64,000 nucleotides of DNA from Planctomycetota bacterium (GTDB lineage Bacteria > Planctomycetota > Phycisphaerae > Phycisphaerales > UBA1924), in contig JAUZRR010000015.1 of the NCBI GenBank assembly GCA_030950285.1, positions 1 to 64,000 of the forward strand, given 5' to 3'. How positions within the stretch are numbered: the first letter of the stretch is position 1; each line of letters starts with the position of its first letter. Positions 1 through 8,057 of the stretch are shown piece after piece. The notes beneath the pieces were generated by a model that was given only the letters and a program-made list of their open reading frames with translations, was not told the DNA's origin and searched no databases. Made by a program: the position numbers and the translations under genes.

Positions 1-152
1 CCGACCCCGAGGCCCCCGTCCGCCTCACCGCCGCCGAACTCCGAAACACGCTCCTCGACCTCGACCCCGCCCCCGGCATCGAGCCGGCCGACACCCTCGA
101 CCTCGCCGCCGTCATCGCCCGAAAGCCCCAATCTCCACCACCCTCCGCCTAG
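1..152 (+). CDS. C-terminal end of an unidentified protein (partial)
   Basis: The reading frame that starts at base 3 is open from the window edge to a TAG at 150-152 and gives 49 residues. The composition (many Asp, Leu, Ala and Pro, with the segment LTAAELRNTLLDLDPAPG and a Pro/Ser tail) matches the codon use of the genes that follow. I do not recognise the family. The gene upstream of rsfS is often nadD in bacteria, but these residues do not look like a NadD C-terminus. It ends 279 bases before rsfS. Confidence 0.5.
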   Translation, partial: DPEAPVRLTAAELRNTLLDLDPAPGIEPADTLDLAAVIARKPQSPPPSA

Positions 153-189
153 CGTGCTTTCACTTCTCTCGTTTCGTGCGCCCCGGCTC

Positions 190-220
190 GTGCGCCACGG
201 CCATCTTGGCCGTGGCACAC
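190..220. repeat. Dispersed palindrome, family A (CACGGCCA-loop-TGGCCGTG)
   Basis: Bases 190-220 contain CACGGCCATCTTGGCCGTG, an 8-bp perfect stem with a 3-base loop, flanked by gtgcgc and gcacac. Close relatives occur at 21418 and 46055. The rest of the 153-431 gap is Pro/CCC-rich sequence in which I see no gene. Confidence 0.7.
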
Positions 221-417
221 GAAAAGACACGCGACACCTTGGCGCAGTGTGCTCTGACAGGCGTTTTGCCGGGCCATCGACCATGCACGCAGGCCCGCCG
301 ACAACGCGCGTAGACCTCCCGATAACTGCAACCAACGCCCGAGAACACGGATCAGCCGCACCGATCAGCCCCACCCGTCCCCCCCACCCGCCCCCCCACC
401 CGCCCCCGCACCCGTCC

Positions 418-423
418 TATCCT
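418..423 (+). promoter_or_regulatory. Putative -10 box of rsfS (TATCCT)
   Basis: TATCCT lies 8 bases before the rsfS ATG, with no purine-rich ribosome-binding site between. It fits the TAnnnT pattern seen before several genes in this window. A near-leaderless transcript is inferred. Confidence 0.35.
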
Positions 424-431
424 CCCCTCAG

Positions 432-902
432 ATGAACAACGCCACAACACCCAACGACCCCCCCACCCCGACCCCCACCCCGACCCCGACCACCGAGCAG
501 TTCCTCACCAAAGCGACCGCGACCACACCGCCTCTCGAACGCGGCGGCCCCGCCGAAGCACTCGCCATCGAACTCGCCCGCCTCTTCCACGATGACAAGT
601 GCACCGACGTCGTCGTCCTCGACGTCCGAGGCATGAGCCCGCTCACCGACTACCTCGTCGTCGGCTCAGGCTCCTCTGAGCGGCAGATGGCCTCGGTGCT
701 CGATCACGCTGTCGAGATCGTCGAGAAACGCGGCGGCGAAGCGTTCGGCATCACCAAAGACGCCGGCACCCTCTGGCTCATCGCCGACTTTGTCGATGTC
801 GTCGCCCACCTCTTCGAGCCCAACACCCGCGCCGTCTACGACATCGAGATGCTCTGGGGCGACGCCCGCCGAGTCGAGTGGGAGCGGACGCCAAAGGCAT
901 GA
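432..902 (+). CDS. rsfS: Ribosomal silencing factor RsfS
   Basis: RsfS (DUF143/Iojap family) binds ribosomal protein uL14 and blocks joining of the 30S and 50S subunits when nutrients are short. The family core is clear from about residue 42: LFHDDKCTDVVVLDVRG, then SPLTDYLVVGSGSSERQM, GITKDAGTLWLIADF and AHLFEPNTRAVYDIEMLWG. Family members usually have about 105-120 residues; this one has 156 because of a low-complexity N-terminal tail of about 40 residues rich in Thr and Pro (TPTPTPTPT). The ATG at 432 is the first usable start and sits just behind a TATCCT box. The stop TGA overlaps the aroB start as ATGA, so the two genes are probably translationally coupled. Confidence 0.93.
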   Translation: MNNATTPNDPPTPTPTPTPTTEQFLTKATATTPPLERGGPAEALAIELARLFHDDKCTDVVVLDVRGMSPLTDYLVVGSGSSERQMASVLDHAVEIVEKRGGEAFGITKDAGTLWLIADFVDVVAHLFEPNTRAVYDIEMLWGDARRVEWERTPKA

Positions 903-2122
903 CCGGCCCGGGCTTCAACACCGTCCGCGTCGATCTCGCCGACCGGAACGCCGACCGGAACGCCGACCGGAACTACGACGCCCGCATCGGTGCCGGGCTG
1001 TTGCCATCGCTGCCGGTCGCCGCGACCGCCGCCCTCGGCCGCGACATCCGCGCCGCCTGCGTGGTCATCGACACCAACGCCCGCCCCCACGCCGCCCTCG
1101 TCACCGACGCCCTCCGCGCCGCCGGCGCCCAACTCGCCGAGATCGAGATCCACGCCACCGAGAAGGCCAAGTCCCTCGAAACCCTCGAACAGATCCTCAC
1201 CGTCATGGGCAAAGCACGCCTCGAGCGCGCCGACCCGGTCATCGCGATCGGTGGCGGCATCACCGGCGACCTCGCCGGGTTCGCCGCCGCAACCTACCGA
1301 CGCGGCGTCCCCGTCATCCAGTGCCCCACCACCCTCCTCTCGATGGTCGATGCCTCCGTCGGCGGCAAAACCGGCGTCAACCTCGAAGTCGCCGGCACCC
1401 TCCAGAAAAACATGGTCGGCGCCTTCCACCAGCCCGCGCTGGTCATCGCCGATATCGACACCCTCGCCACACTCCCCGACCGCGAGTTCCACGCAGGCCT
1501 CGCCGAGTGCATCAAGCACGGCCTCATCGACGACACAACCCCCAACGACTCAACACCCAACGACGCAACCGACCACACCCCACACCTCGCCTGGATCGAA
1601 CACGCCCTCGACCAGATCCTCGCCCGCAACCCCGACACCCTGATTCAACTCATCACCCGATCGGTCGCCTTCAAAGCCTCGGTCGTCCGCAACGACGAAC
1701 GCGAGACCGCCAAGTCCGGCGGCGGACGCGCGCTGCTCAACCTCGGCCACACCTTCGCCCACGCCATCGAAACCCTCCACCACCTCTCGCCCACCAGCAA
1801 CCCCGCCGACGCCCCCCTCCTCCACGGCGAAGCGGTCGGCCTCGGGCTCATCGCCGCCGCCACAACCGCCGCCCACGCCGGGCTTGCACCCCAAGAGCTG
1901 CCGCAACACATCACCCACCTGCTCACCCGCTGCAACCTGCCCACCCGCGTCGCCGGCCTGCCCGACCACCAGCACATCCTCGCCCTGATGGGGGCCGACA
2001 AAAAGACCACCCACGGCAAACTCCGCCTCGTGCTCCCCTGCGGCCAACACCGGGCAATGGTCGTCGACAACCTCGACAAAGCACCGATTCTCGCCGGTCT
2101 TGAGTCTATATCCCTAGTTTGA
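899..2122 (+). CDS. aroB: 3-dehydroquinate synthase
   Basis: AroB converts DAHP to 3-dehydroquinate, the second step of the shikimate pathway, in the cytoplasm using NAD and a divalent metal. The NAD/substrate core is visible: AIGGGITGDLAGFAAATYRR, CPTTLLSMVDASVGGKTGVN, and the metal-ligand segments GLAECIKHGLI, LNLGHTFAHAIE and LLHGEAVGLGL. The ATG at 899 overlaps the rsfS stop (ATGA); a GTG at 878 in the same frame would add seven residues. At 407 residues it is longer than most AroB proteins. Two low-complexity pieces account for this: a 12-bp tandem repeat at 941-975 coding ADRN repeats, and a Thr/Pro/Asn/Asp-rich loop (TPNDSTPND) near residue 220. Neither touches the catalytic motifs. 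Confidence 0.95.
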   Translation: MTGPGFNTVRVDLADRNADRNADRNYDARIGAGLLPSLPVAATAALGRDIRAACVVIDTNARPHAALVTDALRAAGAQLAEIEIHATEKAKSLETLEQILTVMGKARLERADPVIAIGGGITGDLAGFAAATYRRGVPVIQCPTTLLSMVDASVGGKTGVNLEVAGTLQKNMVGAFHQPALVIADIDTLATLPDREFHAGLAECIKHGLIDDTTPNDSTPNDATDHTPHLAWIEHALDQILARNPDTLIQLITRSVAFKASVVRNDERETAKSGGGRALLNLGHTFAHAIETLHHLSPTSNPADAPLLHGEAVGLGLIAAATTAAHAGLAPQELPQHITHLLTRCNLPTRVAGLPDHQHILALMGADKKTTHGKLRLVLPCGQHRAMVVDNLDKAPILAGLESISLV

Positions 2123-2274
2123 ACTACCCATCGACGGGCAAAAATCACCTCGAATAGCCCCGGATTCAAGCTTTCACAACCCAAACTCCGATAACGAATG
2201 CGCATAGGCGCGTTCTGTGCTGTTCACACGCCGAGGTCATTTCGTAGACCACACATTTGCCGGAGAGGCACTCG

Positions 2275-3804
2275 GTGCGGACCATTGCAATCGTCAATCA
2301 GAAGGGTGGATGTGGCAAGACCACAACCGCGATCAACCTCGGCGCGTGCCTCGGCAGGCTCGGCCGCCGCACGCTCCTGATCGACCTCGACCCCCAGGGT
2401 CACTGCGCCGCCGGCCTTGGAATCCCCGAGCAACAGATCGAGTTCGGCACCAGCGACCTGCTCCTCCAGGCGTCGTCGGACAACCCGCCCGAGCAACGCT
2501 TCTGGCGAGCCGCCGCGAGCCTCGACCTCGTCCCAAGCCGGGTCCGCCTGGCCGGGCTCGAAGCCCCGGGCTCCCCCTTCGCCCAGCAGCCCGACCGCGA
2601 GCACCGCCTCGCCGACGCGCTCCGCCCCCTCGCCGACCGGTTCGATGTCTGCCTGCTCGACTGCCCGCCCTCGATCGGGCTGCTCACCTTCAACGCACTC
2701 GTCGCGGCCGACCTTGTGCTCGTGCCGGTCGAGACCGCCTACTTCTCCTTGCAGGGTGCCGCCCGTCAGCTCAAGACCGTCCGCGCCATCTCCCGTCGGC
2801 TCGACACCAGAATCCGCTGCTCGGTGCTCCCCACACTCCACGAGCCCGGGCTCGCGGTCGCGGCCGACCTCCTCAACGAGCTCAAACGCCAGTTCGGCAA
2901 GCGGCTCATGCCCGTCGTCGTCCACCGCGACCCCGCCCTCCGCGAGGCCGCCTCGTTCGGCCGCCCGGTCTGCGTCCACGCGCCCCACAGCCAGGCAACC
3001 AGAGACTACGCCGCGCTTGCCTCGGTGCTCATCGAGACCGAATCCCTCCCCGCCAACGCCGACGAAGAGGACTGGAGCGACGTCGATGCCTCCACACCCC
3101 CGCGGCGCCCGACCCACGCCTCGCACCTCGCCCACAGCAACACCGCGCACCCCGAACCTGAAAACACCGACATCCCCGGAACAGATAAAAACGATCTCTA
3201 CACACCCAACAGCAACGCCATACTCACCACACCTTCCCAGTTCAGCTCCCCCTTCGGCTCCTCATTTACCGGCGAAGTCGTCGTCACACTCGACGACCGG
3301 CACGTCCACTCCCTCCAGCCCAGGCGATTCCCCGCCCAGACCGCGCAAGCCGAGCCCGCCAAGCCCGCCGAGCCGAAGCACCCCGCCCCCAACCGTGCAG
3401 AGGAACTCGCCCGACGCACCATCGCGTGCCCCCCCAGCCTCCCTCTCGCCTCACGGATCGAGCCCCGCCCGGGGCGCCCGGTGTTCGGAAGAACACTCAC
3501 CAACAAGGGCGTCGAGTTCGTCCAACCCGGCGCCCTCGGCCGCCGCGTCGCGATCGCCGGCCCGTTCAGCAACTGGAAACCCATCGACCTCTTTCACGAC
3601 ACCGAAGCGGAGACCCACGCGATCCGCCTCGCCCTCCCGCCCGGAAGACACGAGTACCGACTCATCGTCGACGGCACCTGGACCGCCGACCCGTACAACA
3701 CCGACTGGATTCTCAGCGAGTTCGGAGAACCGCACAGCCTCGTCGAGGTGCCCGTCAACGACGCCCCCATGCAAAAAGCAGACATGCGCTGCGGAGCCGA
3801 CTGA
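2275..3804 (+). CDS. ParA/Soj-family ATPase fused to a C-terminal CBM48/AMPK-beta-like domain
   Basis: Residues 1-255 are a ParA/MinD ATPase: deviant Walker A NQKGGCGKTTTAINLG, Walker A' LLIDLDPQGH, and Walker B CLLDCPPSIGLLTFNAL. Residues 256-385 are a Pro/Thr/Ser/Asn-rich linker. Residues about 411-495 form a second domain (RRVAIAGPFSNWKPIDLF, then LPPGRHEYRLIVDGTWTADP) that matches the E-set fold of CBM48 and AMPK-beta glycogen-binding modules, including the G-x-F-N/S-x-W and Y-x-F/L-x-V-D-G signatures. The GTG at 2275 is chosen because GGAGAG lies 7 bases upstream; a TTG at 2257 is possible. ParA proteins position DNA or cell-surface machines. The cargo here is unknown, and no parB is adjacent. 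The next gene follows after 34 bases. Confidence 0.85.
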   Translation: MRTIAIVNQKGGCGKTTTAINLGACLGRLGRRTLLIDLDPQGHCAAGLGIPEQQIEFGTSDLLLQASSDNPPEQRFWRAAASLDLVPSRVRLAGLEAPGSPFAQQPDREHRLADALRPLADRFDVCLLDCPPSIGLLTFNALVAADLVLVPVETAYFSLQGAARQLKTVRAISRRLDTRIRCSVLPTLHEPGLAVAADLLNELKRQFGKRLMPVVVHRDPALREAASFGRPVCVHAPHSQATRDYAALASVLIETESLPANADEEDWSDVDASTPPRRPTHASHLAHSNTAHPEPENTDIPGTDKNDLYTPNSNAILTTPSQFSSPFGSSFTGEVVVTLDDRHVHSLQPRRFPAQTAQAEPAKPAEPKHPAPNRAEELARRTIACPPSLPLASRIEPRPGRPVFGRTLTNKGVEFVQPGALGRRVAIAGPFSNWKPIDLFHDTEAETHAIRLALPPGRHEYRLIVDGTWTADPYNTDWILSEFGEPHSLVEVPVNDAPMQKADMRCGAD

Positions 3805-3838
3805 CACCACCCGACCAAGGGCAAGGAGTGCCCACAAA

Positions 3839-5266
3839 ATGCCCACACAAAGCAACGGCTCCCATGCCGAAAATCACCACACGACCTCAACGCCCGGCTC
3901 CAACGGCAACCGCCCCCTCGGCACGCCCACGCTCCCGATCGACAACGCGCCCAGCGACGCCGACTTTGACGCCCTCGCCGAGCTCTTTCTCGACCCGCCC
4001 GAGAAACACCACACCACAGCCGACACCGAGCGGCACACAACCCACACCGCCGCACGACGCGTGCCCATCGGTGCGCTCATCCTCGGGCACCTCCCGGTCA
4101 TGGCGTCGGCCTGGCCCGCCCAGCACGCGCGGATGCAGGCCGAAGCAACCGGCCTGCCCGTGGTCATCGCCCGCCTGAGTCGCGGCGTGCTCACACTCGA
4201 AGCCATCGGCGCCCCTCCCTCCACCCCGACATTCCGGGACGAATCCCAAGCCCTCGAATGGGCCGCATCCCACGCCGAGAGCGCGTTGCTCAGGGTGGAC
4301 GAAGCCGACGAGACAGAACTCGCCTCGATCCCCAAGATCGATCGGCTCATCATCCTCACCGGCGCCGACGACGCCGCCGTCGTCGCCTGCTACCGCAAGC
4401 TCAAAAACGTCGCCGCCGAAGCCACCGCCGAACGCCCCCTCCCCGCGACCCAACTCACCATCGTCGGCACAGGTGCAGCAAAGGGCAAGCTCGCCCACGA
4501 ACGAATCGCCCGCGCCGCCCGAACGTTTCTCGAAGCCGACCTGCTCGAACCCGTCGTCGTCGACCGGATCGCCCCCACCCAGAGCCATGTGCTCTTCAGC
4601 GGCCCCACCACGCTCACCCCGCGCACACTCATCGACGCACTGCACAACCCCGCAGCCCAGCCAACGCCCGCACGCGAAACACACACGCCGACCAACACCG
4701 AGCCCGAGCCGATGCCCTCGGCAAGAGCACCCGCAGCACAGCCCGAACCGGCAACGCCGACCGCGCCCGCACCGCCGGCCGAATCGTTCCCGACCCAACC
4801 GCCCCCGGCGCCTGCTGCCTCCTCGCCCCGCTCGGCAACCATCGCGTACGCCGACGAACCGACTCCCGACCAGAGCAACACCCACGGCCCCCTCGCCCGC
4901 CTCGTCCCCGGGCTCCTCCCGCTCGAAACCACCTGCCCTGCCGCTCCCGAAGTCACCTTCGCCTACGACGCCACCGGCTCGCTCCACCTGCTCGCCGCGT
5001 CGCTCACCCAGCTCCCCCAGCTCTCGACCGACACCCCGGTCCGCAGCCTGCTCCGCGCCAACGCCTGGGCACGCTCCCACGCGACCATCCTCAGCCGCCT
5101 TGAACCACGCCTTGCCGAAGCCGCCGCCAGCCACACCGAGATGCACCTGATCACCGACCGCGCAGAAGAAGCCCGAGCCGTCCTGGACACACCGATCCAC
5201 GTCCACCTCGCCGCCCCGGCCGCGCCCGCAACACACGGGCTGGTGACGGTCTCGCTGGATCGCTAG
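3839..5266 (+). CDS. Unidentified protein, possible P-loop-less ParA/FlhG-like partner of the ParA-CBM48 fusion
   Basis: A 475-residue protein that I cannot assign to a named family. The ATG at 3839 has AAGGAG about ten bases upstream and follows the ParA fusion by 34 bases on the same strand, so the pair is probably one operon. Residues 75-270 have features of the MinD/FlhG fold: a start like a P-loop strand-helix but without G-K-T (ALILGHLPVMASAW), the segment IDRLIILTGADDAAVVACYR that recalls the FlhG signature of a Tyr-x-x-x-Lys helix (Y-R-K-L-K), and a late FLEADLLEP helix. Residues about 290-360 are a Pro/Ala/Thr linker. The C-terminal 110 residues are predicted folded and unassigned. 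The relation to ParA is inference from pattern, not a database match. Confidence 0.75.
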   Translation: MPTQSNGSHAENHHTTSTPGSNGNRPLGTPTLPIDNAPSDADFDALAELFLDPPEKHHTTADTERHTTHTAARRVPIGALILGHLPVMASAWPAQHARMQAEATGLPVVIARLSRGVLTLEAIGAPPSTPTFRDESQALEWAASHAESALLRVDEADETELASIPKIDRLIILTGADDAAVVACYRKLKNVAAEATAERPLPATQLTIVGTGAAKGKLAHERIARAARTFLEADLLEPVVVDRIAPTQSHVLFSGPTTLTPRTLIDALHNPAAQPTPARETHTPTNTEPEPMPSARAPAAQPEPATPTAPAPPAESFPTQPPPAPAASSPRSATIAYADEPTPDQSNTHGPLARLVPGLLPLETTCPAAPEVTFAYDATGSLHLLAASLTQLPQLSTDTPVRSLLRANAWARSHATILSRLEPRLAEAAASHTEMHLITDRAEEARAVLDTPIHVHLAAPAAPATHGLVTVSLDR

Positions 5267-5364
5267 AGCCTCTTGCAGAACCCTCTTTCACTCTGATTGA
5301 GGGGCTTGGCTTTTGTTCATATCCGTTCTTGAGAAGGGGTGCTCTGCTTACACACACTGCACAC

Positions 5365-5398
5365 AAAAAAACACGCTCCCGACCAAGCCGGAGGCGTG
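5365..5398 (-). terminator. Rho-independent terminator of clpX
   Basis: Read on the minus strand, a GC-rich hairpin (stem CACG-CTCC with GGAG-CGTG, one bulged base) at 5398-5372 is followed by a run of T (5371-5365). It begins 28 bases after the clpX stop. For the plus-strand gene ending at 5266 I see only a weak 5-bp hairpin followed by GGCTTTT near 5305. Confidence 0.7.
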
Positions 5399-5425
5399 CA
5401 TCAAAGCCGTGTTCTTCCCAACCGA

Positions 5426-6742
5426 TCAGGCCGATTCTTTGCGCGACACCCGGATATCTTCGAGCCGACTCGAGTTCTCAACCGCGTCCTCGTCAATGAC
5501 ATACTCCGCCCCGTTCTGGGCGTCGTCCGGAAGCTCGAAGAGCAGCTCGATCATGAGCCCCTCGAGCACCGCTCGCAACGCTCGCGCGCCCGTGTCACGC
5601 TTGGAGGCCTGCCTCGCGATCGCCCGCAACGCCCCGTCGGTGAACGTCAGCTTCGCGTCTTCCAACGCGAACAGGTGCTCGTACTGCCGCACCAGCGCGT
5701 TGCGCGGCTCGGTCAGCACCTTCATCAGCGTGTCGGTCGAGAGCGACTCAAGCGGCGCGATGACCGGCAGCCGCCCGACAAGCTCGGGGATCATCCCGTA
5801 CTCAACGACATCCTGCGTCCGCACGTGCGAGAGTACCTCGCCGCGGTTGGCGTCCTCGGCAAGCCGAACCCCGTCGGTCTGGTGCGTGCCAAACCCGATC
5901 TGCGTCCGGCCCATCCGCCGACGGATCACGTCCTCGATGCCCACAAACGTCCCGCCACAGATAAACAGAATGTGCGACGTGTCGATCTGGATGTACTGCT
6001 GCTCGGGGTGCTTGCGCCCGCCCTGCGGCGGTACGTTCGCGACCGTCCCCTCGAGCATCTTCAGCAAGCTCTGCTGCACACCCTCGCCCGAGACATCCCG
6101 CGTGATCGAGACGTTGCCCGATGTCTTGCCGATCTTGTCAACCTCGTCGATATAGATGATCCCGCGCTGCGCAGCCTCGACGTCAAAGTCCGCCGCCTGA
6201 AGCAGTTTCAGCAGCAGGTTCTCGACGTCCTCGCCCACATACCCCGCCTCGGTCAGCGTGGTCGCGTCCCCGATCGCAAAGGGCACCTTGAGCATCCGCG
6301 CCAGCGTCTTGGCGAGCAGCGTCTTGCCGCTGCCCGTCGGGCCGACCAGCAGGATGTTGCTCTTGTCGAGTTCGAGGTTTGACGCCTCCTCACTCTCCAG
6401 GTGCAGCAACCGTTTGTAGTGCATATGCACCGCGACGCTCAGCGTGCGCTTGGCGCGGTCCTGCCCAACGATGTACTGATCGAGATACTCGCTGATCTCA
6501 CGCGGCGCGGGCACATCGCCCAACGCCGACGAGACCGAGTTCACTCGCCGTTTCTCCTGGCGAAAAATATTCTGGCAAAGCTCGACGCAGCCTGCGCACA
6601 CATAGACCTCGTTGGGTCCTTCGACCATCGGCCCGACCTCGCGGCTGCTCTTGCCACAAAACGAGCACGTGGTCACCTTGCGCCCGCGGAATCCGCTGTC
6701 GCCGCCCTCGCCACCTCCGCCATCGGTCCGATTCTTCGCCAT
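5426..6742 (-). CDS. clpX: ATP-dependent Clp protease, ATP-binding subunit ClpX
   Basis: ClpX is the hexameric AAA+ unfoldase that feeds tagged proteins to ClpP. The N-terminal zinc-binding domain has four cysteines (C26, C29, C49, C52) in [12 protein letters not shown] and [11 protein letters not shown]. The AAA+ module shows Walker [17 protein letters not shown], Walker [11 protein letters not shown], the pore loop AGYVGEDVE, and the IGF loop that docks on ClpP (RTQIGFGTH). Sensor motifs and the C-terminal D2 domain are complete, and 438 residues is normal for the family. The start at 6742 (MAKNRTDGG) adds a short Gly/Asp-rich tail before the zinc domain. No clpP is in this window. The gene is last in a minus-strand run, 105 bases after its nearest upstream neighbour. 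Confidence 0.97.
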   Translation of the reverse strand: MAKNRTDGGGGEGGDSGFRGRKVTTCSFCGKSSREVGPMVEGPNEVYVCAGCVELCQNIFRQEKRRVNSVSSALGDVPAPREISEYLDQYIVGQDRAKRTLSVAVHMHYKRLLHLESEEASNLELDKSNILLVGPTGSGKTLLAKTLARMLKVPFAIGDATTLTEAGYVGEDVENLLLKLLQAADFDVEAAQRGIIYIDEVDKIGKTSGNVSITRDVSGEGVQQSLLKMLEGTVANVPPQGGRKHPEQQYIQIDTSHILFICGGTFVGIEDVIRRRMGRTQIGFGTHQTDGVRLAEDANRGEVLSHVRTQDVVEYGMIPELVGRLPVIAPLESLSTDTLMKVLTEPRNALVRQYEHLFALEDAKLTFTDGALRAIARQASKRDTGARALRAVLEGLMIELLFELPDDAQNGAEYVIDEDAVENSSRLEDIRVSRKESA

Positions 6743-6847
6743 AAATCCCTCGCTCGGTCCGGATAATCTTGCATAAAAAGCGTCCCCCCGCCGGGGCCTC
6801 AGAGTCTATCGGCCCGCGACCGGTTCATCTCTACACTTGCCGCATAC

Positions 6848-7255
6848 TCAACCCGACTCCGTACTTTCGTCACCCCCCGCATCCTGAAAGCCCGGTGGAA
6901 GAGGCTCACCGGTCAGGTCAAACCCCGGCCGGGCACGCAGTTCATCGTGCGCACCCACTGTCGTTCGGCTTTTTGTCGGAGTCGACCCGGGCCGAGCCCC
7001 ACCCGAATCGGCTTTCTTCGCGGTCGCTTTGGCAACGATCGCCGCCTGCGCAGCACGGTACTCCTCCTCAGAAACATCCCCCCGGTCGCGCATCGCCCGC
7101 ATCGTCTCGAGCACGCCCCCGGGGTTCACATCCTTCGTACCGCCCGGCGCAAACAGCCGACCCCGGATGATGTACACCACGATCCCCGCGATCATCACCA
7201 GCACGATCATCGCGCCAACAGTCAGGATATACGGCAGCAGTTCCTTGCCATCCAT
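6848..7255 (-). CDS. Small membrane protein with a SHOCT-like C-terminal motif
   Basis: A 135-residue protein with one strong membrane segment (residues 8-31, LPYILTVGAMIVLVMIAGIV) close to the N-terminus and a cytoplasmic tail. Residues 46-71 (LETMRAMRDRGDVSEEEYRA) match the short SHOCT pattern, a two-helix motif found at the ends of many bacterial membrane proteins and thought to mediate self-association. The remaining tail is polar and low in complexity. It lies 14 bases after the unknown protein 7270-8001 on the same strand and 105 bases before clpX, so it is probably co-transcribed with the former. Its function is unknown. Confidence 0.8.
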   Translation of the reverse strand: MDGKELLPYILTVGAMIVLVMIAGIVVYIIRGRLFAPGGTKDVNPGGVLETMRAMRDRGDVSEEEYRAAQAAIVAKATAKKADSGGARPGSTPTKSRTTVGAHDELRARPGFDLTGEPLPPGFQDAGGDESTESG

Positions 7256-7269
7256 GCTTGAATCGGTTC

Positions 7270-8001
7270 CTACATGCCCGGCACGATGCCGTCGCGGATG
7301 GGATTGAGCAACACCGGGATCACCCCACGCTCGACCAGCTCTTCGCCGTGCTCGGTCATCTCGCGGAACTGCACGCCGAGTTGCTTGAGCTCGTTGATCG
7401 GCCCCGACCGACGCAGCGTCAGGTACACACTGATCGGTTCGCCCCGCCGGTCGCTGCGGTTCTCATCCGGACGCGTGCGCACCTCAAAGAACGCCTCCGT
7501 CCCGTCCCCGAGCGTCAGCCCCACCAACGGCTGGCAATCGATCGGCAACCCCTGACCAAGCTCAAACAACCCGGAAAGCTGCGAGCCCCCGAGCAGCGTC
7601 TCCGCAACGATCGCGTCGTGGTTGCCCCCGGCTGCGATGTCAAACCCGTAGAGCACCTCGACAAAATCAACATCCAGCGGGCTGATATCCAGAAAATAAG
7701 GCGACACATCCAGCACCATCTCGTGCAGCCGGTACGCATCGGTCGAGACCACAGGATTCACCACCCCCGCACGCACGCTGCTGGACCGCACCGCCAGCCA
7801 CCGGTGTGGCGATTCGCTCGTCGGCGATTCCAACGCCAGCTCGTCGGTGTACTTGCGGAACTCGCTCATCCCCGGGTACTGCCGACGCACCCGCTCAAAC
7901 AGCGACAGCACCGTGTCCCGGCTGCGGCTCAGCTCGAGCTTGAGCCCCAACTTGAGGTTCACGTAGTGGTCCGTGCAGAACGCGCCGTAGCTCGAAGTCA
8001 T
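7270..8001 (-). CDS. Hypothetical cytoplasmic protein
   Basis: A 243-residue soluble protein that I do not recognise. The ATG at 8001 has a strong ribosome-binding site, AAGGAGGAG, eight bases upstream, which rules out longer versions that would run into the DUF418 gene. The sequence begins MTSSYGAFCTDHYVNLKLG and is a mix of charged helices and hydrophobic strands with no signal peptide, membrane segment or known motif; the segment LDVSPYFLDISPLDVDFVEV is notable for alternating hydrophobic residues. The spacing suggests an operon with the SHOCT-like gene downstream (14 bases) and possibly with DUF418 upstream (56 bases). Confidence 0.8.
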   Translation of the reverse strand: MTSSYGAFCTDHYVNLKLGLKLELSRSRDTVLSLFERVRRQYPGMSEFRKYTDELALESPTSESPHRWLAVRSSSVRAGVVNPVVSTDAYRLHEMVLDVSPYFLDISPLDVDFVEVLYGFDIAAGGNHDAIVAETLLGGSQLSGLFELGQGLPIDCQPLVGLTLGDGTEAFFEVRTRPDENRSDRRGEPISVYLTLRRSGPINELKQLGVQFREMTEHGEELVERGVIPVLLNPIRDGIVPGM

Positions 8002-8057
8002 CGGGGTGCTCCTCCTTGATGCACACCCCCAGTGTACACGCAACGTCGCCTCGCGGA

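Noticed and set aside
2275..3804. Plasmid partition locus
   Set aside because: There is no parB, no parS-like repeats and no replication gene; the ParA carries an extra domain and sits between housekeeping genes.
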